Assembly: GCF_029223485.1 (NCBI RefSeq)
Contig: NZ_JARHTP010000018.1
Coordinates: 62,001-126,000 of the forward strand
From: Streptomyces coacervatus
GTDB taxonomy: Bacteria; Actinomycetota; Actinomycetes; Streptomycetales; Streptomycetaceae
DNA length: 64,000 bases
Reading direction: 5' to 3'
The notes under the pieces: generated by a model
What the model was told of the DNA's origin: nothing
Seen by the model: only the letters and a program-made list of their open reading frames with translations
Databases searched by the model: none
Part shown: one piece after another, positions 57,763 to 64,000 of the stretch
How the letters are laid out: each line of letters opens with the position of its first letter
Position numbering within the stretch: position 1 is the stretch's first letter
Position numbers and translations under genes: made by a program

Positions 57763-59619
57763 ATGTCCCTGGAACGAGAGCACAGACATGTCCCCGGCCC
57801 ACCCACGTCATCGATGGCGTCCCGCGTCGGCGGCCACCGTGCCGACGGCGACGCCCGCGGTGGTCGCCCGAAGCATCGTGGCCGTCGGTTGCTCGCGCGT
57901 CGGGGTCTCTGGGCGGGTCTCGCCATGGTGGTCGTGGCCGGCTCGGCTGTCGTGGTCAGCCAGGCTTCGGCGCAGCAAACCCTGGATCTGAAGAAGTGGT
58001 ACGTGCTGGTCAACCGCAACAGCGGCAAGGTGCTGGACGACCGCGCCTCCGCCAAGAACGACGGCGCGGCGGTGGTGCAGTGGAGCCGTCATGGCGGCCC
58101 CAACCAGCAGTGGCGGTTCATCGACGCGGGTGACGGGTACTACCGGCTGCAGAACCGGAACTCCGGCAAGGTGCTGGACGACCTCGGCTGGTCGAAGACC
58201 GCCGGCTCCGCCATCGTGCAGTGGAAAGACCTGAACGGCACCAACCAGCAGTTCAAACTGGCCAAGTCGCCGAACGGCTACGTGCGTTTGGTCAATCGCT
58301 TCAGTGGCATGGCCGTCGATGTCCACAACGCCGCCAAAGCCAACGGGAGCGGTGTCGTCCAGAACCGCGACCGGGGCGGCGCCGATCAGCAGTGGCAACT
58401 CGTCCCGGCCGGGAGCGTCGGCAGCTCCGGTACGCCCACCGCGCCGAGCAGCAGCGTTCCCACCAGTCCGGCTCCGAGCAGCTCGCACCCGTCGTCGACG
58501 CCGTCGTCCACGCCGTCTCCCGTGGCCGGTGGCGGCAGCTCGACGACACGATTCATGGGCAGCAGCACGGTGCTCATCGGCGGCTCGATGTCCGACGCCT
58601 CGGCGGCCGCCGCGCCGTTCGACGTGCGGTACGCCTATGTGCACAGCCAGCCCGCGCCCTCGTCGGACTACTACTCGGCAGCGCGCTGCCACGACGATTG
58701 GTCGGGTTGGTGGGGCTGCTGGAACGGCAGCACCACGGCGCCCGGCACTTACGTGACCTGGCGGGACAGCGTGGCGGCCGAGGCGACGTACAAGGGCAGC
58801 GCGCGTCCGCAGAAGATGCTCTGGACCTGGTACTCGTTGCGCGACCTCGGGGATGCGGCAGGCGAGGGCGACGGTCCGGGCGAGGTCAAGGCCATCAACC
58901 GGCTTGACCTGCTCACCCGGTACCTGAACGACTACCGGTTCTTCCTCCAGAAGATCGGCACGTCGCACGACGCGATCGACCTTGAGCCCGACTTCTGGGG
59001 CTACGTCCGGTCGCTCGGCAATCCGCACCAGGTTCCCGCGCAGGTCTCGGGCGCAAATCCGACGGATTGCGGATCGCAGGAGAACAGCGCCGCCGGACTC
59101 GCCCGCTGCCTGATCTCGATGACGCACAAGTACGCACCGAACACCGCCGTGGGGCTGCACCTTTCCTGCTTCGACTGGCAGACCAACACACAGGCATGCG
59201 TCAAGGACTACGCGAACCTCGGGGCGCAGAACGCCGACTTCCTGGCCACCGATGTGTCGGACCGCGACGCAGGCTGGTACGCACAGCCGGCCCACGGCGG
59301 CAGTGACCACTTCTGGACCGACCAGAAGGCCGCCGCCGCGCTGCAGTTCTACAAGACGATGGCCGAGTCCGTGGGCAAGCCGGTGGCCCTGTGGCAGATC
59401 CCCGTGGGCAACATGGCGCAGAACAACACGCTCAACCATTACAAGGACGACAAGGTGGACTGGTTCTTCGGGCACATGGACCAGGTGGCGAACGCCCATG
59501 TCGCCGGCCTGTTCTTCGGTCCAGGGCAGCAGGAACAAACCTCGGTCGAGACCGACGGCGGAAACCTGATCAACAAGACGATCGCGTACCACAACTCGGG
59601 CGGTACAGCACTCAAGTAG
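57763..59619 (+). CDS. Secreted ricin-type lectin with unrecognised C-terminal domain
   Basis: A 618-aa protein; ATG 57763 is chosen (57814 possible) ahead of the signal-anchor 'RGLWAGLAMVVVAGSAVVVS'. Residues 75-210 are a ricin-type beta-trefoil (CBM13-like) with repeated 'NRNSGKVLDD' and 'QQWRF/QQW' motifs. A Pro/Ser/Thr linker ('TSPAPSSSHPSSTPSSTPSP') leads to a roughly 360-residue domain with 'DAIDLEPDFWGYVRSL', 'GLHLSCFDWQTNTQACVKD' and 'VALWQIPVGNMAQNN'. It looks like a TIM-barrel glycoside hydrolase, with an acidic pair in 'DLEPD', but I cannot name the family. Probably polysaccharide-binding and possibly degrading. Confidence 0.78.
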   Translation: MSLEREHRHVPGPPTSSMASRVGGHRADGDARGGRPKHRGRRLLARRGLWAGLAMVVVAGSAVVVSQASAQQTLDLKKWYVLVNRNSGKVLDDRASAKNDGAAVVQWSRHGGPNQQWRFIDAGDGYYRLQNRNSGKVLDDLGWSKTAGSAIVQWKDLNGTNQQFKLAKSPNGYVRLVNRFSGMAVDVHNAAKANGSGVVQNRDRGGADQQWQLVPAGSVGSSGTPTAPSSSVPTSPAPSSSHPSSTPSSTPSPVAGGGSSTTRFMGSSTVLIGGSMSDASAAAAPFDVRYAYVHSQPAPSSDYYSAARCHDDWSGWWGCWNGSTTAPGTYVTWRDSVAAEATYKGSARPQKMLWTWYSLRDLGDAAGEGDGPGEVKAINRLDLLTRYLNDYRFFLQKIGTSHDAIDLEPDFWGYVRSLGNPHQVPAQVSGANPTDCGSQENSAAGLARCLISMTHKYAPNTAVGLHLSCFDWQTNTQACVKDYANLGAQNADFLATDVSDRDAGWYAQPAHGGSDHFWTDQKAAAALQFYKTMAESVGKPVALWQIPVGNMAQNNTLNHYKDDKVDWFFGHMDQVANAHVAGLFFGPGQQEQTSVETDGGNLINKTIAYHNSGGTALK

Positions 59620-59630
59620 ACGAAGCTGAC

Positions 59631-59666
59631 GAATGCGCCCCCATCTCTTCGGTGGGGGCGCATTTC
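59631..59666 (+). terminator. Terminator of the lectin gene
   Basis: GAATGCGCCCCCA / TGGGGGCGCATTTC hairpin with a 9-nt loop, 11 bp after the stop. Confidence 0.85.
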
Positions 59667-59839
59667 GTCATCTTCGTCGGGCTGAGGCCTTCTCCGGTCA
59701 GCGCCGGCCATGCCGCCGTCGGTGCGGGCGCCGATCGAGGCAGCCTTGGCGAAGGGGATGATCGTGCTGACGCAGGACCAGGAGCCCACCCATCAGCCCG
59801 ACAAGCCTCGCCGAGCCTCCGCCTGGTCCCCAAACGATG

Positions 59840-59870
59840 GGAACCCCAGCCGGCGCACGGCTGGGGTTCC
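59840..59870. terminator. Hairpin downstream of the xylanase gene
   Basis: 12-bp perfect stem GGAACCCCAGCC / GGCTGGGGTTCC. It lies 107 bp beyond the xylanase stop on that gene's strand and may end its transcript; the stretch from 59671 holds no supported gene. Confidence 0.6.
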
Positions 59871-59976
59871 TCGAGGCGGTGAGCAGCGGTCAGCGGGTGG
59901 AGGTGCCCACGCCGTAGACCGCTCGTCTACGCGCCGGTGCACCGCACCCGATCGCCATCACCGTGGATCAGGCGGG

Positions 59977-62448
59977 TCAGCGCTGCAGGGTGAGGACACC
60001 CGGCCGCCACGGCAGTCGGTCGTAGGGGCCGGTCGCGGTGGGGGACTTGCCCTGGTAGAGGAACTGCAGGTGGCAGGGGTCGATGGTCATGGTCTGGTCG
60101 GGGTTGTCGCGGACCAGGTCACCGTGGCTGATGTCGTTGGTCCAGGTGGCACCGCTGTTGGCCTTGCCCGCGAAGGGGTTGCTCTCGCCGGCGGCCTGCG
60201 GGGTCCAGGAACCACTCAGGCTGGAGGCGGTGAACGAGCGGAAGTAGCGCTGCTCGTTCGCACCCCGAGCCTCGACGATCATGAGGTACTGGTTCTGGCC
60301 CTGGACCTTGTAGACCTGCGGCGCCTCGAACAGGTTCTTCGTCGAATCGCTCATGACCGTCGTGTACGACGAGCCGAAGTTGCCCGGGAAGTTCCCGATC
60401 GGCATGCTCGCCCGGTAGATCTTGCCGTTGTCGCCGGCGAAGAACAGGTACATGTTCTGGCCGTCGGCGATCAGGGTCTGGTCGATCGGGCCGGTGGCGG
60501 ATTCGGTGCGGGGGATGCTGCCGGTGAACAGCGGCTGCGGCGCGGACCAGCCGCCCGGGTTGGTGGGGTCGCTCGACGTGCGGTAGACGAAGGGCGACGC
60601 GCCCCACTGGGACGCCAGCACCCAGATGTTCTTGGGCGCGAAGTAGAACAGTGTGGGCGCCACCGCTTTCTGGCTCATGCCGGTCTGGCCGGCCGACACC
60701 ATGTCCGCCCAGTTCGTGAAGGGCTTGAACATCATCGAGCCGTACGACGATCCCGACACGCTCGACGCGTAGACCAGGTGCTTGCCGTTGTACGTCACGG
60801 TGGTGAAGTCCTTCACCGCGTCCCACCCGTTCGCCGGCTGCGCCAGCGGATCGGTCGAGCTCCACCGGTACGTCGACGGAAGAGCACACGTGGCGCCCGT
60901 CCGCGTGGGCGTTGTCGAGGCCGACGTCGACGTCCTGAAGTTCCAGCGCTGGTTGGCGCCGCCGCCGTTGGAGTCCCAGATCTGGACGGGGGTGCCGTTG
61001 GCGGTCTTGCCGCCGGGGGTCTCCAGGGCTCGGCCGCTGGCGACGTTGGTCAGGGTGTAGGAGCCGTCGCTGTTCCGGGCGGCCTTCCAGTGCTGGTTGG
61101 CGCCGCCGTTGGAGTCCCAGACCTGCGTGTTCGTACCGTTGCCGGTCTGGTTGCCCGGCTCGTCCAGGACCCGGCCGCCGGCGATGTTGGTCAGCGTGAA
61201 GGAGCCGTCGCCGTTCTTGGTGGCCCGCCACTGCTGGTTGGCGGCACCGCTGGCGTCCCACACCTGGAGCGGGGTGCCGTTGCCGTTGTATCCCGCGGGC
61301 TCGTCGAGAACGCGTCCGGCGGCCGCGTTGGAGAGCGTGTAGACGGTGCCGGAGGTGATGTCCCCGGCCGTCGTACCGCCGCCCGCCGTGCCCCCGCCGC
61401 TGCTGCCGCCCAGGGTGGTGAGTACCGCGTCGTAGGCGGGCTTCTTGTTACCACTGTTGTCGAACAGCAGCGGGTTCTCACCGGTGCGCCAGGAGTCGCT
61501 GTCGCGGATGCCCCACACCGTGATGCCGGTGCAGCGAGCGACGTTGAGGCAGTCCTGCACGGTGTTGGCGTACGCGGTGGCGGACGCCTGGGCGATGTCG
61601 AGTTCGGTGATCTGTACGTCCACGCCGAGCGCGGCGAACTTGGACAGCGTGGTCTGGAAGCCGGCCGGCGGGCCGCCGGCGCCGAAGTGGCTCTGGAAGC
61701 CGACGCAGTCGATGGGCACACCGCGGGACTTGAAGTCCTTGACCATCGCGTAGACGCCCTGCGTCTTGGCGTCGGTCCAGTTCTCGATGTTGTAGTCGTT
61801 GTAGCAGAGCTTGGCGGAGGGGTCGGCGTTCCGGGCCGTGCGGAAGGCTTCCTCGATGAAGCCGTTGCCCAGCACGTCCTGGAAGACCGAGCTGCGGTGC
61901 TGACCGCTGCCGCCGTCGGCGAACGCCTCGTTGACCACGTCCCAGGCGTAGATCTTGCCCTTGTAGTGGGTCATCTCGGTGGTGATGTGGTTGTCCATCA
62001 CACTGCGCAGGGTGTTGGCGTCGGTGATGGACTTGACCCAGCCGGGCAGTTGGGAGTGCCAGACCAGGGTGTGGCCGCGCATGCGCTGGCCGTGCGCGGC
62101 GGCGTGGCCCACGATCGCGTCGGCCGGGCTGAAGTTGAAGTTCCCGCGGGAGGGTTCGACGGTGTCCCACTTCATCTCGTTCTCCGGGGTGATCATGTTG
62201 AACTCCCGGTCGAGAATGGTGGAGTACGTCGAGTCGCCGAGCCTGCCCGAGGACACTGCCGTGCCGAAGTAGCGGCCGCTGCCGGTCGCCGCGGCGGCCA
62301 GGGTCGGTGTGCGGGCCTCCGGCGTGCGTGCGGCCAGCGCGACCAGCGGTACGGCGGCACCCGCGGCGGCGAGGACCACGGCGGCGGCGAGCACGCGGCG
62401 GGTAGCCGGACGGCGGCGATGAGAGCGGTTCTGATCTGACAACGGCAT
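59977..62448 (-). CDS. Bifunctional secreted xylanase / arabinofuranosidase (GH10-CBM13-GH62)
   Basis: An 823-aa secreted enzyme. After an Arg-rich Sec (possibly Tat-like) signal come three domains. GH10 (about 55-350): acid/base E174 ('WDVVNEAF') and nucleophile E282 ('ITELDIA'). Ricin-type CBM13 (about 365-490): three repeats with 'GRVLDEPAGYNGNGTPLQVW' and 'NQQW/NQHW/NQRW'. GH62 (about 525-823): 'TYRWSSTDPLAQPANGWDAV', 'NDISHGDLVRDNPDQTM' and 'IDPCHLQFLYQG'. It would cut the xylan backbone and remove arabinose side chains outside the cell. Each domain is familiar; the complete three-part order in one chain is less usual. Confidence 0.93.
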   Translation of the reverse strand: MPLSDQNRSHRRRPATRRVLAAAVVLAAAGAAVPLVALAARTPEARTPTLAAAATGSGRYFGTAVSSGRLGDSTYSTILDREFNMITPENEMKWDTVEPSRGNFNFSPADAIVGHAAAHGQRMRGHTLVWHSQLPGWVKSITDANTLRSVMDNHITTEMTHYKGKIYAWDVVNEAFADGGSGQHRSSVFQDVLGNGFIEEAFRTARNADPSAKLCYNDYNIENWTDAKTQGVYAMVKDFKSRGVPIDCVGFQSHFGAGGPPAGFQTTLSKFAALGVDVQITELDIAQASATAYANTVQDCLNVARCTGITVWGIRDSDSWRTGENPLLFDNSGNKKPAYDAVLTTLGGSSGGGTAGGGTTAGDITSGTVYTLSNAAAGRVLDEPAGYNGNGTPLQVWDASGAANQQWRATKNGDGSFTLTNIAGGRVLDEPGNQTGNGTNTQVWDSNGGANQHWKAARNSDGSYTLTNVASGRALETPGGKTANGTPVQIWDSNGGGANQRWNFRTSTSASTTPTRTGATCALPSTYRWSSTDPLAQPANGWDAVKDFTTVTYNGKHLVYASSVSGSSYGSMMFKPFTNWADMVSAGQTGMSQKAVAPTLFYFAPKNIWVLASQWGASPFVYRTSSDPTNPGGWSAPQPLFTGSIPRTESATGPIDQTLIADGQNMYLFFAGDNGKIYRASMPIGNFPGNFGSSYTTVMSDSTKNLFEAPQVYKVQGQNQYLMIVEARGANEQRYFRSFTASSLSGSWTPQAAGESNPFAGKANSGATWTNDISHGDLVRDNPDQTMTIDPCHLQFLYQGKSPTATGPYDRLPWRPGVLTLQR

Positions 62449-62681
62449 GTCCTTCTGGCACAGCGGGCCTTGATCCGGACCCGGTTACCTGCCAGTTGCC
62501 GCCACGCACACAAAGGTTGCCGCGATCGGGGGGAAGAGTTTTCACGGCCGCTGTCACCGTCCGCACCCAGTTCCACGGCGACCCGCCGGCCACCATGGAG
62601 GCCACCTACCCCGACGGGACCGACGTCGGCCCGGCCGACTGGACCCCGTACCAGCAGTGCGGGTACTTGTTCTCCCATCGA

Positions 62682-62719
62682 GCTGTGCGGCAAGGGGACT
62701 CGTCCCCTTGCCGCACAGC
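62682..62719 (-). terminator. Very strong hairpin after the membrane/anti-sigma gene
   Basis: 18-bp perfect stem GCTGTGCGGCAAGGGGAC with a 2-nt loop, 5 bp beyond the 62725 stop. 62449-62681 contains no supported gene. Confidence 0.85.
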
Positions 62720-62724
62720 GGCGT

Positions 62725-63510
62725 TCACCGGGTCGGGACGAACCCTCCCCGGACCGACGCGGAGCCGCCCGAACCCTGCGCGTCGACGCGGTAGCCGTCG
62801 CCCGCGGCACTGCGCACGCCGGTGCCGTTGTTGAACTGGGCGGCAAACTCATAGCTCGCGGCCGGCACGGTCAGGCCCGGCTTGAGGACCCAGCGGTAGA
62901 CCAGCATGCCGTCGGCCTCCCGGGTGGTGATGGTGAAGTCATCGCTCGGCAGGGTCTGCCAGGTGCCGGTGTTCTTCACCCCGCCGGTCTGCGCGATCCG
63001 GATCTCGACCGTGAGCGAGGTGAGGGGCCGGGTCGTCTTGAGGGCGAGGTTGCTCTGCGTCCAGTAGACGGTGCTGCCCGGGTCCAACGAGCCGGCCGAC
63101 CACAGCGGCCCGTTCTGGCTCTCGCCGGCGGCCGGCGAGGGACTGGTGGCCGGCGGAGTCGGGCGCGCGCTGCCCGGGGTGGTGGCCGGGGCCGGCGCGA
63201 CGGGGGTGGGGCGGCCCGATGTCGGGTGCGGGGAGCTGACGGTCGGGGACGGGGTGGCAGGCGTGGTCACGGTGGCCGGCGGCGACGAGTGCGCGACGAT
63301 GGCGGCGACGGCGAGGCCGCCGGTCGCCAGCATGCCGGTGGCGGCGAGCCCGGCGAGCGCGACCCTGGTCCCGGACCTCGCGAACGGCCGCGCGCGGTGA
63401 CGGACGGCGGGGCCGGCCATGCCGCGTTGCACCCGGGCCAGCATCCGCGCGCGGTCGGGCCGGTGCGCCTCGGCGGCCTCGCGCAGCTGACGGGCGATCT
63501 CGTCGTTCAC
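62725..63510 (-). CDS. Membrane-anchored protein in anti-sigma position
   Basis: A 261-aa protein from GTG 63510. The cytoplasmic N-terminus ('NDEIARQLREAAEAHRPDRA') resembles the tails of regulators encoded with SigE-family sigma factors. One transmembrane helix ('VALAGLAATGMLATGGLAVA'), a 75-residue Pro/Thr/Ser linker and an extracellular beta domain follow ('PLTSLTVEIRIAQTGGVKNT', 'GMLVYRWVLKPGLTV', 'YEFAAQFNNGTG'). The start overlaps the sigma stop by 4 bp. The external domain could sense a ligand, perhaps polysaccharide given the nearby xylanase; this is inference. Confidence 0.75.
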   Translation of the reverse strand: MNDEIARQLREAAEAHRPDRARMLARVQRGMAGPAVRHRARPFARSGTRVALAGLAATGMLATGGLAVAAIVAHSSPPATVTTPATPSPTVSSPHPTSGRPTPVAPAPATTPGSARPTPPATSPSPAAGESQNGPLWSAGSLDPGSTVYWTQSNLALKTTRPLTSLTVEIRIAQTGGVKNTGTWQTLPSDDFTITTREADGMLVYRWVLKPGLTVPAASYEFAAQFNNGTGVRSAAGDGYRVDAQGSGGSASVRGGFVPTR

Positions 63511-64000
63511 CGGTTCCTCCTCCCTGCCACCAGGTCCCCGGCCGCTCGTGCGCCCAGTATCCTTTCCAGCTCGGCCATTCCCTTCGAGGTCTGGCTCTTC
63601 ACCGTGCCGACCGATATGCCCAGCGCTGCCGCCGTGTCCTTCTCCGACAGGTCGAAGGCGTGCCGCAGCACCACGCAGGCGCGCTTGCGGTACGGCAGCC
63701 GGGCGAGCGCCGCGCGGACGTCCAGTACGGCCGCCGTGTCCGGCCCCTCCACCTTCTCGGGGCTGCGGGACCAGATCAGCGTGATCCGGCGTCGCTCGCG
63801 CACCGCGCTGCGGATCCGTCCGCGCGCCAGGTTGGCCACCACACCGCGGGCGTAGGCGAGCGGGTGGTCGGCCTGCCGCAACCGGTCCCAGCGCTGCCAC
63901 AGGGCGACCAGGGCATCCGCCGCGAGGTCGTCCGCCGCGTCGGTCTCGCCGGTCAGGAGGTGTGCCAGACGGGCGAGTTCGGCATAGTGGCGTTCGAAGA
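63507..64000 (-). CDS. SigE-family ECF sigma factor (5' end outside window)
   Basis: The C-terminal 164 codons are visible. Region 2 is 'FERHYAELARLAHLLTGETD' and 'ALVALWQRWDRLRQADHPLA'; region 4 is 'RKRACVVLRHAFDLSEKDTA' and 'ALGISVGTVKSQTSKGMAEL'. This is the Streptomyces SigE-type (group ECF) subfamily. It overlaps the membrane-protein gene by 4 bp, the normal layout of a sigma factor with its membrane-bound regulator. Targets unknown. Confidence 0.92.
   Translation of the reverse strand, partial: FERHYAELARLAHLLTGETDAADDLAADALVALWQRWDRLRQADHPLAYARGVVANLARGRIRSAVRERRRITLIWSRSPEKVEGPDTAAVLDVRAALARLPYRKRACVVLRHAFDLSEKDTAAALGISVGTVKSQTSKGMAELERILGARAAGDLVAGRRNR

Noticed and set aside
59710..62439. 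909-codon plus-strand frame opposite the xylanase
   Set aside because: Gly/Val/Arg-rich shadow; the minus strand has three intact catalytic domains.
62496..62834. Plus-strand frame containing a short protein-like stretch upstream of the strong hairpin
   Set aside because: Only about 40 residues look plausible and the rest runs through the hairpin and antisense to the membrane-protein gene; not enough to call a gene.

Overview
The window is high-GC actinobacterial DNA, almost certainly a Streptomyces chromosome. The signs are strong third-position GC codon use, the dnaK-grpE-dnaJ-hspR order with HspR (HAIR) operators, Sec-secreted xylan-degrading enzymes, terpene cyclases and SigE-type ECF sigma factors. 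Everything below was read by eye; no database search was run.

Core left flank (1-18644). A three-gene set runs rightward: circularly permuted ATP-grasp ligase (5' end outside the window), alpha-E protein and transglutaminase-like protein. A lone sugar-binding lipoprotein and the dnaK operon run leftward; the operon is preceded by two HAIR operators. Next come a MraY/WecA-like membrane protein that has lost its usual aspartates, a large membrane-anchored Fe-S oxidoreductase, an ABM-fold monooxygenase, two FG-GAP propeller proteins, a Yip1-family membrane protein, and phosphoribosyltransferase/dcd.

Island (18645-57217). An intact tRNA-Gly(CCC) at 18645-18718 is followed by five partial copies of its 3' half, starting at about 33256, 36258, 43623, 53155 and 57172. 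They split about 38.5 kb into five modules. Most copies are followed by a related hairpin, and are preceded by a conserved arm block with paired GCGTGCCC repeats 11 bp apart. In four of the five arms the repeat nearest the core lies 115-116 bp from it. I see no intact integrase. The pattern fits serial insertion of related site-specific elements that have kept att sites and cargo but lost their own recombinase (CIME-like accretion).

Module contents. M1 (18.7-33.2 kb): SDR/MerR, an APH-like kinase, a TetR/TetX-like pair, a class I terpene synthase, Ohr, secreted proteins, an XRE regulator and many broken genes and IS fragments. M2 (33.3-36.2 kb): VapBC plus a Shedu-type nuclease translationally coupled to an unknown 107-aa protein, a compact defence cassette. 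M3 (36.3-43.6 kb): SDR/Rrf2, Tn3 and IS5 debris, a broken GNAT, then STAS, DUF5994, PRC-barrel and PAS-GAF-SpoIIE genes resembling a stress partner-switching set. M4 (43.7-53.1 kb): an alpha-glucoside ABC importer with GH13 enzyme and LacI repressor, plus one intact and one frameshifted terpene synthase. M5 (53.2-57.1 kb): four same-strand genes, namely two secreted proteins, an unknown 230-aa protein and an XRE-ImmA/IrrE protein.

Right flank (57218-64000). A secreted ricin-lectin protein with an unrecognised catalytic-looking domain, a three-part GH10 xylanase / CBM13 / GH62 arabinofuranosidase, and a SigE-family sigma factor overlapping a membrane-anchored, anti-sigma-position gene.
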